Part shown: positions 38,872-51,236 of the stretch, piece after piece
Numbering within the stretch: position 1 is the first letter of the stretch
Layout: every line of letters starts with the position of its first letter
Assembly: GCF_037893015.1 (NCBI RefSeq)
Contig: NC_133665.1
Span: 38,642,246-38,706,245, forward strand
Source: Macrotis lagotis
Taxonomy: Eukaryota; Chordata; Mammalia; Peramelemorphia; Peramelidae
DNA length: 64,000 nt
Reading direction: 5' to 3'
Position numbers and translations under genes: made by a program
The notes under the pieces: generated by a model
What the model saw: the letters and a program-made list of their open reading frames with translations, nothing else
The model's database searches: none
Told to the model about the DNA's origin: nothing

Positions 38872-39270
38872 TCTTTTCATTTTAAATATTTTTATTTCTT
38901 TGTTCCAACTACATGCAACAGTCATTTTCATCAATTATTATTATTATTATTATTATTTAGGTTTTTGCAAGGCAAAGTGGCTTGCCCAAGGCCACACAGC
39001 TAGGTAATTATTAAGTGTCTAAGGCTGGATTTGAACTCAGGTACTCCTGACTCCAGGACCAGTGCTCTATCCACTGCACCACCTAGCCACCCCCTTCATC
39101 AATTATTTTTGTAAGGTTTTGAGTTTTACATATTTCTCCCTCTCTCCCTTCCTCCAACCCCACAGAAAGCAATCTGTTGTAGGCTTTACATGTGTGACTA
39201 TGCTAAAGATAGATCCATATCAATCATTCAGCTCATTCTGTTTCTGGAATTTGTTGGTGTTCATCTAAGG
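38872..39270 (-). mobile_element. L1 3' UTR fragment with nested SINE
   Basis: Reverse L1-like 3' UTR (TCCAACTACATGCAACAGTC, then CCCACAGAAAGCAATCTGTT) split by the WSINE1-like copy at 38940-39094. Confidence 0.65.
38940..39094 (-). mobile_element. WSINE1-like SINE nested in L1 3' end
   Basis: Reverse copy whose A-tail has become an (ATT)n microsatellite. Direct repeats TTCATCAATTATT lie at 38927-38939 and 39095-39107. A short deletion is visible near the tail-proximal part. Confidence 0.9.
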
Positions 39271-39384
39271 CAAAAGGGGGAAAGACATTCAGAAGGTTAA
39301 TGCTCTGGTTTGCATGAATATGGAGAAGTAAGTTAAAAACTAAGATCACTTAGACATAATTCTCAGTTTGTATTAGTGATCTTA

Positions 39385-39900
39385 GTTAAAGGTGTTGTTT
39401 TGTCCTTCATATCACAAGAACCAATGATATAATAGGGTGATGTATTGACTTGTGCATGAATTGGATCTAAGTGAGTCAGTGGCCAGACAAAAGTTAAAAC
39501 AGCTGGTGGATGACTTGGGATGCATTGGATGACCTTGGCACCTTCACTGTTTTACCAAGCTCCCAAACACCTTCATAGTTGTTGTTAACAAATTGTTCTC
39601 ATCCACATATCCTCTCAGAAGAAGTTTTCACATGCTTGGGGTAGATGTCCTCTTAACTCACAGATGACTTTGAGGGTAACTTTATCAGTTACCCTCAACC
39701 ATCTGCTCAGATGGTTTTACCAGGCTGTAGCCACTGTACATACTACAGCTTCTTGGAGCCACATGTGAAAGATGGTTGAAAGGTGGACTCCAAAGATGGA
39801 TGGGCAATCCTGTAAAGGGCTTGGAAAGCTCTTTTAGCAAATATGTTCATCCTCCCTGAACCCTCTCTACACCCTGTTTGGTTAAAGGTATTGCAAGCTA
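39385..39900. mobile_element. interspersed repeat of uncertain family
   Basis: Text such as GTTTTGTCCTTCATATCACA...ACCAATGAT, GACTTGTGCATGAATTGGAT and TTCACATGCTTGGGGTAGAT is familiar as a dispersed marsupial repeat, but I cannot name the family with certainty. No coding capacity is seen. Confidence 0.4.
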
Positions 39901-40354
39901 CAGTGAAACACTGGTTTATGCAACATTTTCTCTATTCAGGCAGAATACACATGTGGAAAAACAGACACTTGGAAGACTGTTCAAGATCTCCTGGTTAGGC
40001 TCTCTAGACTTTTTCAGATTAAAGAGCAATTGGCCTGTTTTTTTTGTTTTTTTTTTTTTTTGCCCTGGATGGGCAAAGCTGTAGCCTTTCATTAATCTCC
40101 AGAGACATGTAAGACCAGAAGCTAGATGCCAGGAGAGGTCATTAAATTCATCTATAGTACTCTCAAAGATGTCTTATTGAGAAAATTGCTGGAAAAATGA
40201 TAAGGGAAAACTGGTATAAAATGAATAATTACTCTAGAAACATGGAGGCTAAGAGCCAAGGAGTTGCCAATGGTTCCAGGATATAAATATCAAATATTTC
40301 CACCTGCTCCCTCAAGTCTCTGGAGACACAGACAATGCTTAAGTTGTTTTTTTC

Positions 40355-40475
40355 TTTATTCAATCAATCAGTCAGCAATATTTACACTGTACCATGTCTA
40401 TAAAAAGAGACAAAAGATAGGAGCTTACAATTTAATAGGGGAGATAACAAGCAGACAAATACATATACACACAAC

Positions 40476-40532
<57 letters not shown>

Positions 40533-40880
40533 AGAATAAATGGGAAATAATTAACAGAGGGAGAGTATTGGAATTAAGAAGTGCTGAGGAAGACTTCCTA
40601 GAAAGTGGATTTTTGGGGTGACTTAAAGGAAGCCAGGGAGATCAGTAGTCAGAATGGAGGAAGGAGAGAGTTGCAGGCATGGGGGAGAGTGAAAGAAAAT
40701 GTCTAGACTCAAGAGATGGAGTATTTTGTTTATGGAACTGAAACGAGTCAAGTGTCACTGATAGAAAAATATGTGTTGGGGAATAAGGAGGGAGAACACT
40801 AGAAAGTAGAAGGGGATTAGGTTGTGAAGGGTTTTGAATGCCAAATAAAACATTTCATATTTGATACTATAATAACTACC
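40355..40880 (-). mobile_element. L2-like 3' end with (AG)n expansion
   Basis: CAATCAATCAGTCAGCAATA, GGAAATAATTAACAGAGGGA, TTAAAGGAAGCCAGGGAG and GGGTTTTGAATGCCAAATAA. The element is interrupted by the (AG)n tract at 40474-40531. Confidence 0.8.
40474..40531 (+). repeat. (AG)n microsatellite
   Basis: An almost pure AG dinucleotide run inside a reverse L2-like element. Confidence 0.95.
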
Positions 40881-41189
40881 AGGTCTCTTTCTCATACATA
40901 CATGGCCTTTGAAAAACAGACTTTGACCTATTAACCTTATCTCACAATATTTTAATGATCTCCCAAGTGTCTACTTTTTATGCAGATTTATCCAATCATA
41001 CCTATGATTCCACTGAACAGTGGAGGGTGAATATTACAAGTTATCTAAAACATGTAGATATGGAGAAAAATAAGTCAGTAATTACCTGAAAAAAAGTTAA
41101 GCCCTTTTCAATACATCTCATGTATCAGAGGCAGTTCGTGAATCTAGGTCATTCAGTAGAATATATATTTTCTTAAGGTAAGGATTTCT

Positions 41190-41338
41190 TTTTAAATTTT
41201 TTTTATGTCAGTGGGGTGACATGACTTGCCCAAGGTCACACAGCTAGACCATTATTAAATTTCTGAGACTGGATTTGAACTCAGGTCCTCCTGATTGCAA
41301 GGCCCATGCTCTATCCATTATGCCACCTAGCTGTCACC
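41190..41338 (-). mobile_element. older WSINE1/MAR-like SINE
   Basis: Reverse copy with visible divergence. Direct repeats lie at 41175-41189 and 41339-41353 (13 of 15 identical). Confidence 0.85.
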
Positions 41339-41353
41339 AAGGCAAGGACTTCT

Positions 41354-41640
41354 AAAGGAAGCCTTTTCTATCTCCTCTTAATTCTAGTGCCTGCCATCTG
41401 TTAATGTTTTCTATTTATCACAACTTGTTTGTATGTAGTTGTTTAGTTGTTGTTTTTCACATTAGACTGTGAGCTCCTTAAGAACAAGAATTTTCTTTTG
41501 CTTCTTTTTAATATCACTTTGCTTACCACAATGGCTGGAATATATATTAGGTGTTTAATAAATACTTAGACTTAATAGACTGACTGACATAGCAGGTGCT
41601 TAATGAATATTCATTGACTTTAATTGAAATAAATTGACAA
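41354..41640 (+). mobile_element. L2-like 3' end
   Basis: CTTTTCTATCTCCTCTTAAT, TAGACTGTGAGCTCCTTAAG and GGTGCTTAATGAATATTCAT in forward L2 order. Confidence 0.75.
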
Positions 41641-42809
41641 CTTCAAAACTAGCCTTTTATCCATGATACCATATTTACTCTGAATCAAAATCCAATTTAA
41701 TCAGATGAAACTGAATTGGTGAAAGACAAAGGTGGAATATTTTAGTTTTCAATTTATTGATCACAATTAATCCTAGATCAATCTTGGTATCTCCCAAATG
41801 GCTTATGTATACACAAAAGAAATAGATGCTGGTAGCAGGGAGTTAGATAGTGGGCTTAATTATTGTCCTGTTTTTAACCTATTAAAAAAGGGAAGAAAAC
41901 TTTAAATCTTTTGGTAATTATTTTCCTTCCTTTACAAGTGCATTGTAGCTGAAGTACATAGAAGAATAGATTAAATATAAAACAGCTGTACATTGCCAAG
42001 TTTACATAACTGGAAAAACTGCAGCTGAAATCAGTCTAGTGAAGTATAGTTGGAAAATCATCAAATTAAGGGGAAATAGGTAGGAGCTAGGAAGAAATTC
42101 TTATATTCCCTATATCGTCCTTTTATCTCCTTTAAGATAGCGATATTTAGAGAGAGGTAGACAGAGGAAGAGAGAAGGAAGATGGACAGGGAGATAAACA
42201 GAGAGATGGAGAAGAAAAGAGATAAAGAATTCATCTTTATGTCCATTGCGAGGAAACTTCTCTGTTAATTTTCATAGGACCTAGTTTTTGGACCAACAGA
42301 AGGAAAAAGAGAGGCTAAGTATTTTACAGAGACAAAAGCATAGATCATCGCCAGCTGGAGAAGGTTTTGCAAAGTCATTTAGTTAGAAGTCTCCTGCCAG
42401 AAAGCTATGAAATCATACAGAAGACATCACTCTGTACAATTTAATTCACTGACAAAGACTGTGGATTCCTAATATGAGTAAGGGATAAACAAACATGGGT
42501 CATTTTATCCTTTCTGTCTGGAGAAGCTGTCCAGTAATGCTGCTTCTCTCAAAGAGAGGAAGCTTCAGAGTTCCCCCTGGTGATTATTTGGTGATTTAGA
42601 GTAATGCAATTGGGTCATGATATTGGAAAGCAGTTACAGTCTAGCCCCATCCTTCATCTGCCTTTAGGGAGGTCAGAGACTAAGGTTATTTGAGGCCAAT
42701 TCTCTACATAGAAAACTGTCTAAGGAACAGAAGTGTATTAGGCTATATCTCATTTTAAGCTCTAATCATTTAAAAAACACACATTCAACAAAAAATGACA
42801 GGAAAATGT

Positions 42810-43041
42810 TTTCTTCAGCCATATCCAACTCTTTGTCCCTATTTGGGATTTTCTTGGCAGTTATTGGAGTGATGTGTCATTTTCTTCTACAGTTCATTGT
42901 ACAGATGGGGAAACTGAGGCAAACAGGGTTACATGAGTTGCCCAAGGTCACATAGTATCTGAGACCAAATTTGAACTCAGGAAGATGTCTTCCTGACTCT
43001 GGGCCTAGCATTCTATGCACTATGGCACCACCTAGCTGCCT
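42810..43041 (-). mobile_element. MAR1-like SINE
   Basis: Reverse copy: CCAACTCTTTGTCCCTATTT, GATTTTCTTGGCAGTTATTG, GGGGAAACTGAGGCAAACAG and CACCACCTAGCTGCC. Confidence 0.87.
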
Positions 43042-43488
43042 TTCTGTGTTATCTATTTCCTAATTTACTCAAAGGATCCTGAGACCTATCACTGGATTGC
43101 CTTTATTTGAAGGGTACTTTTTGAAAGCAAGCAAGAATTCTGGGTTTGACTGGTTTTGTTTAATTTCATTTGACATAGATGAGCACACTAAAAGAATTCA
43201 ATTTGCTCCATGTGAAATCATTAAGTACCAAACTTTTTCATTAATCTTTTCAGTTGGCAAAAGGTGCCAATTGATCACATCAGTGAACACAAATTGTCCT
43301 CAGCTTATGTTTGGTGATGTCCATTTTTAGGAAAGCTTGTTAAAGAGGTCATAGTTTCTCCATATTCTGACAAGGTCAGAATGTCTATGGACATTGTCTT
43401 AGGACACTGATGAGCTGAGTTCAAATCTAGCCTCAGACACTTATTAGCAGATTCTCTTCAGAGAAGGAAAGTGGAAAAAAACAAAACA

Positions 43489-43620
43489 GGGCAGCTAAGT
43501 GGTGTAGTAGAAGCAGTCCCGCAGTCAAGAAGCCCTGAGTTCAAATGTGACCCCAGATACTTGCTAGCTATTGTCACCCTAGGCAAGTCTCTTAACCCTG
43601 ATTGCCTCATCAAAAAAAAA
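43489..43620 (+). mobile_element. tRNA-headed marsupial SINE
   Basis: Head GGGCAGCTAAGTGGTGTAG, then GAGTTCAAATGTGACC and GCAAGTCTCTTAACCCTGA, with an A9 tail. A further partial SINE (GAGTTCAAATCTAGCCTCAG) lies just upstream near 43410-43450. Confidence 0.8.
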
Positions 43621-44639
43621 TTATGCGAAGTTCAAGTCTTTATCATCTGAACTGAGATGCTATCCTGTTAGATCTGTTACCTTCATGCCAATTCTCTGGC
43701 AAAAGCACTATACAGTTCAAGAGTCAACTCAATGTTTGAGAAAGGTTTTATCTCCCTTGGGAAGCTCCAATAATTTGGAGCTTTCTTCTTTCCAATCATG
43801 AACTTGCTGATCTAATAGGAAAAATCACTGACCCAAGTTAACTCAAAGTATTTACTCAAAGACTGAGATTTTTAACTTTGCCACACTATTTTGAAAGGGC
43901 AGCTTTTGAATCACAATCCTGACCTTGAAATAAAAATAAAAATTTGATTTCATTAAGTAGCACCCTTAGACAGTGAGTGAATCTGAATTCTTTTCAGGGT
44001 CATTAGACCTGTCAGACTTGTTTGGAACAGTCAGTTTCTCTGGGTCCATTCCTTTCAAGGCATGTAGCTACTACTACAGGTTACCTGAGAGGGAACAAAC
44101 TCAGGAAAGACTGGAAATGTCAAAGAAAATAGAGAAGACAGCTGGAGTGAAACTTTATCACTCTTTAAAACAACACTACACAGACAGAAACTTAAAGCAA
44201 CCATTTTGAAGAGAAATTGTTTGGTCTGATTAAATAATATTTGGTATGGCTCACTTTGCCCTTTGGGTCCTGAAATACATCATCAGAACAGTAAGCCTTG
44301 TCTTGTGTTCCCTGTTTTTGGTAGAGACACCTAAACAGTTTTAAAAACATCATTCTCTATAAAAAATGTCTCTCAGGAATAAAAGAGATATCTATACTTT
44401 AAAAAGATAGTTCCATGATGAAAGAGGTCAGCTTGGAAATTAAAATCAGGAGGACAGTTTATTGAGATAGAGACAACTATATTGATTAAGTATTACAGAC
44501 ATTATGGAAAATTTACAGAAAGACATTACACAAGAATATCAGTGGATAGGAAAACACAGAAGGAATATCTGACACTTAGATCACAGATCAATGAAAATAT
44601 TGAAATATCAATAAGTATTCTTTCTTGTTATTTAAATCT

Positions 44640-44770
44640 CTTCATAGTGAAGGACTAGGGCCCCAATCCTTACTTCAACATTTCCTGCTCATGTGGTCTT
44701 GGGCAAGTTGTTTAAACTCCAGTGGTCTCTATCTTCATCAGTTAGTCAGTTAACTAGCTTTTATTATGCA
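44640..44770 (+). mobile_element. MIR-like fragment
   Basis: CTCATGTGGTCTTGGGCAAG and TTGTTTAAACTCCAGTGGTC, followed by diverged sequence. Confidence 0.5.
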
Positions 44771-45113
44771 CATACTACTGGGGCTAGACCAAATGACCTC
44801 TACAGTTTTCTGGTTCATTAGAGTGAAGAGTAGTAAAACCAGATCTTCTTATAATATGTGATTTTTGCCCAGGTCCTTCTTTTAGTCTTCCATAGATTAT
44901 CTGTCTAATGCACCTGAAGTCTTGCTATTTTCATATCTGGTGACTACTGAGGCAACACTCAGTATGCTAATTCCATGCATACTCTATGACTCTCCTACTG
45001 TCCATTTTTTTGTCATATACAGTTAAGTTTTTGTTGGCTAGCTGCTCAGGATGTGTTAGGTTCCTGCCAGCTAGCCTATCCTTACCAGGCAAACATTGAA
45101 GGGGCAGGAGAAA

Positions 45114-45182
45114 AAGATGGAAAGGATGGAAAAGATGGAAAGGATGGAAAGGATGGAAAGGATGGAAAGGATGGAAAGGATG
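45114..45182 (+). repeat. 10-bp tandem repeat (GGATGGAAAG)n
   Basis: About seven copies of GGATGGAAAG with one or two variants. The minus strand reads HPF/FHP-type peptide repeats, which are an artefact. Confidence 0.95.
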
Positions 45183-45586
45183 ACAAGATCTCCTAGATCT
45201 CCAAGTACTCCATTTATTAAACCAAATACAAGTGCTTAAATATCCTCCCCAGTCCCTAGTCCACTCCCACTCCCCTGCTCCACTCCCACTCCCGTGGCAC
45301 TCTACAATCAACCAGTAAATAATGCTCTGATGCTAGAGGACACCAGGTGATGAAGTTTTCCAGTACTCCCACACACAACAGTCTCTTACAATATACATCT
45401 TTGAGGATTCCTCTTGTTATCATTCTCATGATACTATGAAAAGAGTATTAATCTTGGATTCACAGGACCTGAGTGTAAATCTCACCTTTTACTACTTTAG
45501 TCCATCCTCCACTTAGTCACTATTTTCTGAGCACATTACACTATACTCAATAAACACCAATGGCTCCTTATTGCCTAAAAAAGATT

Positions 45587-45732
45587 TTTTTGTAGGTTTT
45601 TGCAAGGCAATGGGGTTAAATGACTTGCCCAAGGTTACACAGCTAGATAATTTGTTAAATGTCTGAGGCCTGATTTGAACTCAGATCCTCCTGACTCCAG
45701 GGCAGTAATCTATCCACTGCACCACCTAGCTA
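45587..45732 (-). mobile_element. WSINE1-like SINE
   Basis: Reverse copy. Approximate direct repeats TTGCCTA...AAGATT flank it near 45571-45586 and 45735-45748. It splits an L2-like segment. Confidence 0.85.
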
Positions 45733-46215
45733 ATTTGCCTATAAGATTCATTTGGCATTCAAAGTACTTCATACTTTAGCTTTTCTTCTGTCCCCCCCCC
45801 CCCCACACACACACCTTTCCAGTCTTCTTATATCTTATACTTTCCCTTCCTCCACTCTTTGATCTAGTGACACTGGTATCATGGCTGTTCCGTGAACAAG
45901 ATATTCTTTCTCTTGCTTCTGGGTATTTTCTCTGGTGTTCCCTATGTTGAGAATAGTCACCTTCCTCATTTATACCTCCTAGTTTCCTTAGCTTCCTTCA
46001 AGTTCTAACTAAAATCCCACTTTCTATAGGAAGATTTTTCCCAATCCATCTTAATTCTAGTACCTTCCCTCTGTTATTTCCTTTTTATCCTGTAAACAGA
46101 ATCCATTAGATTTTATCTAGAGAGCAAGAACCATCTTTTTCCCCCCTTTGAATCTTCAAAGCTTAGCACAGTATGTGACACGCATGTAGTAAATAAATTT
46201 TATTCAATCAATATA
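45733..46215 (+). mobile_element. L2-like 3' end
   Basis: CATTTGGCATTCAAAGTACT, CTTTCCAGTCTTCTTATATC, TTCCTTCAAGTTCTAACTAA and TCAAAGCTTAGCACAGTATG, then GTAGTAAATAAA. This is the forward counterpart of the reverse L2 copies in the window. Confidence 0.8.
45794..45814 (+). repeat. poly(C) plus (AC)n run
   Basis: A C run of about a dozen bases followed by a short ACACAC run, inside an L2-like element. Confidence 0.85.
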
Positions 46216-46379
46216 ATTAATTATATATTTAACCTACATATTTATATATAATTATACACACAAATTATATTCAAGTTATACATATCTATGTATAATTAAC
46301 TTAATTATGACTTAAATTCTTAACTGATATATACACATAAAGGTATATAAAATGTACACAAAAGAAAGACAAGATAAAT

Positions 46380-47130
46380 TTTGTATTAGTACAAGAAAAG
46401 GTTTCATATTGAGTTTTGAAAGAGGCTGTTTTGGTGGGGAAAGTAATGAGTCAAGGATAAAAGCAAAGAATTAAGGATAAATTTTCTGAGATGGAAAGGG
46501 GAGGAAACAGGGCAGGGGACTAGCCTGTATGAATTCATAGAGATGAAAAATGAAGTGTTGCATATAGGAAACCCAAAGAAACTCAGAATGTATAATTGCA
46601 TTCTGTATTATGCATTAAGAGTGCATAAAAGGAAGCAATACTTAGTGCAACTGAAAAGGTAAGTTGTAAAAGATTTTAAATTCCAAGGAGTACACATTGT
46701 ATTCTAGAAGTAATAGTTCATTTAATAAGGGTATAATATGGTCAGATCTATGCTTTGGAAAATAACACTATCAGTTTTTGTGGCATATGCATCAGGAAAG
46801 AGAGAGACTTGAGGCAGAAAGATCAATTATAGTTGTCCAGATGTAACTTGTTAAGTCCTGAACCAGGGTGATGGTTCTGTGAATGAACAAGTAGAAATAT
46901 AGTTCTAAGGTATATGTTGCAGGTAGAATTGACAAAATTTGGCAGTTAACTGGATATATGAGATGAGGGAGAATAAGGAGTCAAGAATGAATGAATGAAT
47001 GAGTGAATGAGTGAATGAGTGAATGAAAGCATTTTTCACTTGGATAAAATAAAATGCTTCCAAGACTGAAAACCTAAGTAAGGCCAGGAAGGATTTCATC
47101 AAGAATAGGGAGATTCAGAAGAGAAGAATT
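46380..47130 (-). mobile_element. L2-like fragment
   Basis: GGTATAATATGGTCAGATCT, GAGAGAGACTTGAGGCAGAA and ATAGTTGTCCAGATGTAACT match the reverse L2 ORF2/3' region. A (GAAT)n-like array lies inside it. Confidence 0.7.
46986..47028 (+). repeat. (GAAT/GAGT)n tetranucleotide repeat
   Basis: GAATGAATGAATGAATGAGT followed by alternating GAAT and GAGT units. Confidence 0.9.
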
Positions 47131-47854
47131 TTGGGAAATATAATTAACATTAGGCATCTGATTTTGATTTAAAAAAATGACTTTATTATAAGACTATCTT
47201 TACCTAGAGACAATATAAGTAGTTGCCAACCTGGTGTGCTTTGAATGGTGCTGAAAAAGCCTCCTGTACAAAAAGATTTACCCCAAAACTATCACTTCAT
47301 CCTGTTGCTAACATCATTCCTTTGGCTTAAGCTACTTTTTTCCCCTTTTAAAATGCAAATATTTCTTGGAGTAATATTATTACAAATCCTTATCTTGGAA
47401 TAATAATAACCACTATCAGTTATTAATATCTAGAACACCTACGGAAAGAGGCTTTAAGAGGGATTCCAGTCACTGGGGTCAAGGTTGATTTAAATTTTAT
47501 CATGTCCTTCAGGGTCTCTTTAATGCTTCCTACAGTCATCGACTTCTGGTTGCCATTTAAAGCATGAGAACCTACAATCAACAAAATTAGATTCATAATT
47601 GTGGATTCTCAGGCTTATCTGTTGGATCACCCTGTGCAGTCATAGTCAAGGGGAACAAAAATTGGAATAGATTTCTTGCCCCTCCTAGTGAGGAGCAATT
47701 GTATCTATACTTTCACTATCTCATCTTTGTAATACAATAGTTAAATAACAAAACCAACTGCTTCTTACATCATTCTTCTCTTTAAAACATTCAATTCTAG
47801 ATACAAACCCGATATGCCTGGCTATGATTGGTAGCTAAGACAAATTAATCTATA

Positions 47855-48205
47855 TTAAGAGAGACAGAGTGACCATCCACATCCAGAGAAAAAAACTATG
47901 AAGTCTGAATACAGAGCAAAGCATAAACTATGTTTACTTTTTAAAACTTCCTTTATGCTTTTTCTTTTTTTCTTATGAGGTTTTTCCTCCCTTAGTTCTA
48001 ATTCCCTTTTCACAACATGGTTAAGATGGAATACATAAAATATGATTGTGCATGTACAACTTTGACCAGACTGTTTTATACCATGGGGAAGGAGGAGGGT
48101 AGAAAACTTGTGGCGTTCACAAACTTCAAATGGATGAAAGTTGTGAACTACCTTTGCATGTAATTGAAAAAATTAAATTAAAAAAGAAGAGAGTATTAAG
48201 AAGAA
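47855..48205 (+). mobile_element. L1 3' UTR fragment
   Basis: CCACATCCAGAGAAAAAAAC, GAAGTCTGAATACAGAGCAA, AACATGGTTAAGATGGAATA and an A-rich end typical of a marsupial L1 3' UTR variant. Confidence 0.65.
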
Positions 48206-48246
48206 AAAAAAGTCACAATATGGCTATAGTACTCAGTGCTGTGGTC

Positions 48247-48260
48247 AGACTATCTATCTG

Positions 48261-48307
<47 letters not shown>

Positions 48308-48323
48308 ATATATATATACATAT
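48247..48323 (+). repeat. (TCTA)n microsatellite with (TA)n
   Basis: About 12 CTAT units followed by TATATATCTATATATA. Likely length-variable. Confidence 0.95.
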
Positions 48324-48369
48324 GGAATATTGTGGTCAATTCTAACCACCTCATCTCAGGAAAGGTATT

Positions 48370-48790
48370 AATAAACTGGTGAGAATTCCAAGGACAATCA
48401 AGATGGTGAAGGCCATTTGAATTTATAACATGTGAAGGCTGATTGAAAGAATTAGGGATAGCTAACAATAGAGAAGACAAGAATAGGGTAGGGAACTGGG
48501 AACATTATAACTGTCTTTAAACATCTGAAGAGTTTTCTTATGGAAGAACTGGACTTATTCTTCTTGATTCCAGAGAACAAAAGGGTGGATGTTAGAAAGA
48601 GGAAAATGAAAGTTTGATGTTAGTATTAGTTATTAGGAGTAAGAGTGACCCCAAATTGGAAAGGCAATCCTATGAAGTTGTGGTTACCTCCTTACTAGGA
48701 GTCTGTAAGGAAAGATTGAGTAATGATTCCTCTAGTAGGATGTAGAAGAGATTCTTTTGACTTTAGATTCCTACTAGCTGTGTGACTGGG
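48370..48790 (-). mobile_element. L3/CR1-like fragment
   Basis: CTGTCTTTAAACATCTGAAG, CTTGATTCCAGAGAACAAAA and GTTGTGGTTACCTCCTTACT followed by GGAGTCTGTAAG correspond to the antisense of CR1/L3 3' ends. Strongly diverged. Confidence 0.5.
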
Positions 48791-49109
48791 AATAAGTCAT
48801 TCAATCTCTCTCAAATCACTCAGAGAGTAAAGCTTTTATTAGAGTAAGGTCTTAAGAAATTTTTTGTTTAAAAGCTATGAATCAGATCATATGGTTACTG
48901 AGATTTCTTTCAACCTAAAGACCTGGGGGTTTCTATAATATTAAAACTGTTTTATACAAATGCAAGGCATTACTTTGTTGTAACATATTACTACTTTATT
49001 GTAACATTAAAAAGATAGTCACTGTTACATGAACTAATTTCCTTAAGGATTAATTTTGGTTTTATAAAGGGGCTTAGTTCGTATACTCTACTTACATGAA
49101 GATGGATTC

Positions 49110-49240
49110 AACTGCTGGGTTTGGGATGAATTTACTGGGTGACCTTGAATGTCCTTTTTCTAAGCATTAGTTTCTTCTCTTCAAAATGAGGAAGATGGAT
49201 TTGATGGTGTCTAAGATCCCAGCATTAACAATCAATAAGT
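49110..49240 (+). mobile_element. MIR-like fragment
   Basis: CTGGGTGACCTTGAATGTCC, CTTCAAAATGAGGAAGATGG and TGTCTAAGATCCCAGCATTA in MIR order. Confidence 0.55.
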
Positions 49241-50171
49241 CTGAATTGAATACTCCAATGGGATTATTTTAGGGTAGTATGAGAGTCTTGGGTTCATAGG
49301 AAGAGTAGGACTGGGGAAAGGAATATGTGAAGTAAGGTAGGAGAAAGTCAAAGTCAAAAAGTTAATTTAAAGTTGTACTCTAGAACAGAAGTTTCTTAAC
49401 CTTGGATCTTTAGCCTCAGGGTATTTTTTCAAACTTTTGATAGCAGTATGTCTATATAATTGGTTATATAATATTATTTATTTTATGCATTTAAAATATT
49501 ATTCTGATCCACAGATTTTACCAGAGGGCTAAAGGTTAAGAAAACCCTCATCTAGGACATCTCTTGTATTCTCAGAAAATGTAGAGGATACACCCTAATT
49601 CTTCTCACATTACATGAGCCCCTGCTCATGGGATCTAGATTTCAAATACATTAAGGGGTTAAATAGGCATTTGTGGGTTGACCTAGAGACCTAACCATAA
49701 TTTATTTATGCATTGTTTTATGGGAAAATGCAATTAGAGTTTCCAAACTGACTTAAAAATGAACTTTTAGGATATAACTACCCAGTAAATGGAAAAAAAA
49801 TTACTTAACTCCCATCATTAAAAAAAAAGATTTCTTGTCTCAGTTTGAGAATTGATTGCTTCAAATTCCTAACATGTTTTATCACGGAAAGGAAAGGGAC
49901 TGGACTGTGTTTTCCCTGGTATAAGGAACTCCAAGGTAAGGAAAACATATAAAATAAATAGCAGAATAGTGCTAGGCATAGGACCTGGAACACAGTAGGC
50001 ACTTATTAAATCATTATTCCCCAGCAGGTTGGTACCTTCACTGCAACTTATACCTAAGAGAATCACCTAGATCATTGAGAGCTTAAGTAGCTTACTCAAG
50101 ATCACACAGGAGAGAGAAAATAGGACTGGATTTGGTAATTATGCAAACTGCTGACTTTGGAAAGAGTAGTT

Positions 50172-50640
50172 TTAAATGAGTGAAGAGTATGCAAGCCAGA
50201 TGACAAAGGTTGATTGAGTAAGTGGAGGCAGCTTTTTCTGGGAGTTTGATAGAGAAAAGGAGAAGACATATAGGACCATATATGGCTTGGGAGAGAGAGA
50301 CTTAGGCATCTTTGAGGATAGTAAGAGAGAGGTAGAAACAGAGACACAGAGACAGAGAGAGAAATAGAGAGAGACAAAGAGAAAGATATGGAAAGACATA
50401 AAGATTATGATTGAGAAGCTGTAAGAGGATAGGAGCAAGGATAATGTAGGGGATTTGGACATTGACAAGAAAGAGGACTTCATTGCAAGGGTCTGGGAGA
50501 AAAGAACTGGGGATGATGTCAAGGGGTGAAGATAAAGATCATAAGATGAAAAGAATGGGAGAAGAGGCATTTCAAGTTGAATGGTCTCAATTTTCTCACT
50601 AAATAGTGAAGTCCTCAACTGTGACTTTTCTAATTCTTGC
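50172..50640 (-). pseudogene. L2-like ORF2 fragment
   Basis: A minus-strand frame begins MRTSLFSEKIETIQLEMPLL, recalling the linker before the L2 reverse-transcriptase domain. The rest is low-complexity Ser/Leu-rich text from a purine-rich tract. Decayed. Confidence 0.5.
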
Positions 50641-50749
50641 TTGTTTCATTAAAGTTTATTCCATTATCTAAAAGACCTAATAGATCCCACTGACAAATCT
50701 ACAATGAGATAGTCCAAGATATAAAGCTTTTTCCAGAGATATAATAAAA

Positions 50750-50979
50750 GCTAATAGCTAGCATTTATATATAACACCTTCAATATGCTAGGCACTGTAT
50801 CAAGTGTTTTATAACTATTAACTCATTTGATCCTTACAACTCTGGTAGGTAGATGCTTTTTATTAGGTAAATACAATAACTCATCTAAAGTCATGTATCT
50901 AAGTATTTGAGATGGGATTTGAACTCAGATCTTCCTGACTCCAGGCCCAGTAATCTAATCACTACACCACCTAAGCTGT
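50750..50979 (-). mobile_element. MIR-type SINE
   Basis: Reverse copy: ATGCTAGGCACTGTATCAAG, TTTGATCCTTACAACTCTGG, GAACTCAGATCTTCCTGACT and a CACCACCTAAGCTG end. Confidence 0.85.
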
Positions 50980-51236
50980 CATATAGAATATGTAGACTGA
51001 TTTGATGTTCCCTAATGCTTTCATTTCACACTTTCCTTTTATCAGGACAAATCTACCTTCTATAAACATCAACTGGACTAGATTAGACCTGTGACTAATT
51101 CTGCCAGTGACACTCCATACCATTCTCAGCCTCCTTTTTCTATCCCAAACTCTCACAGATTATAAATTGGTATTTTTGAGTCATCTCCAATCCAAATAGA
51201 GAATATAGTATTTTGGGTGTTAAGTTAAGCAAACAA

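Noticed and set aside
45114..45182. Possible CRISPR-like regular array
   Set aside because: The units are contiguous 10-mers without spacers, in a mammalian genome. It is a simple minisatellite.
44967..45311. Minus-strand frame with FHPFHPF repeats and plus-strand GKDGKD-like text
   Set aside because: It is translation of the 10-bp minisatellite. No gene structure surrounds it.
50102..50618. Ser/Leu-rich minus-strand frames resembling membrane segments
   Set aside because: They arise from a purine-rich tract and an L2-like fragment. They have no start context or conserved domain.
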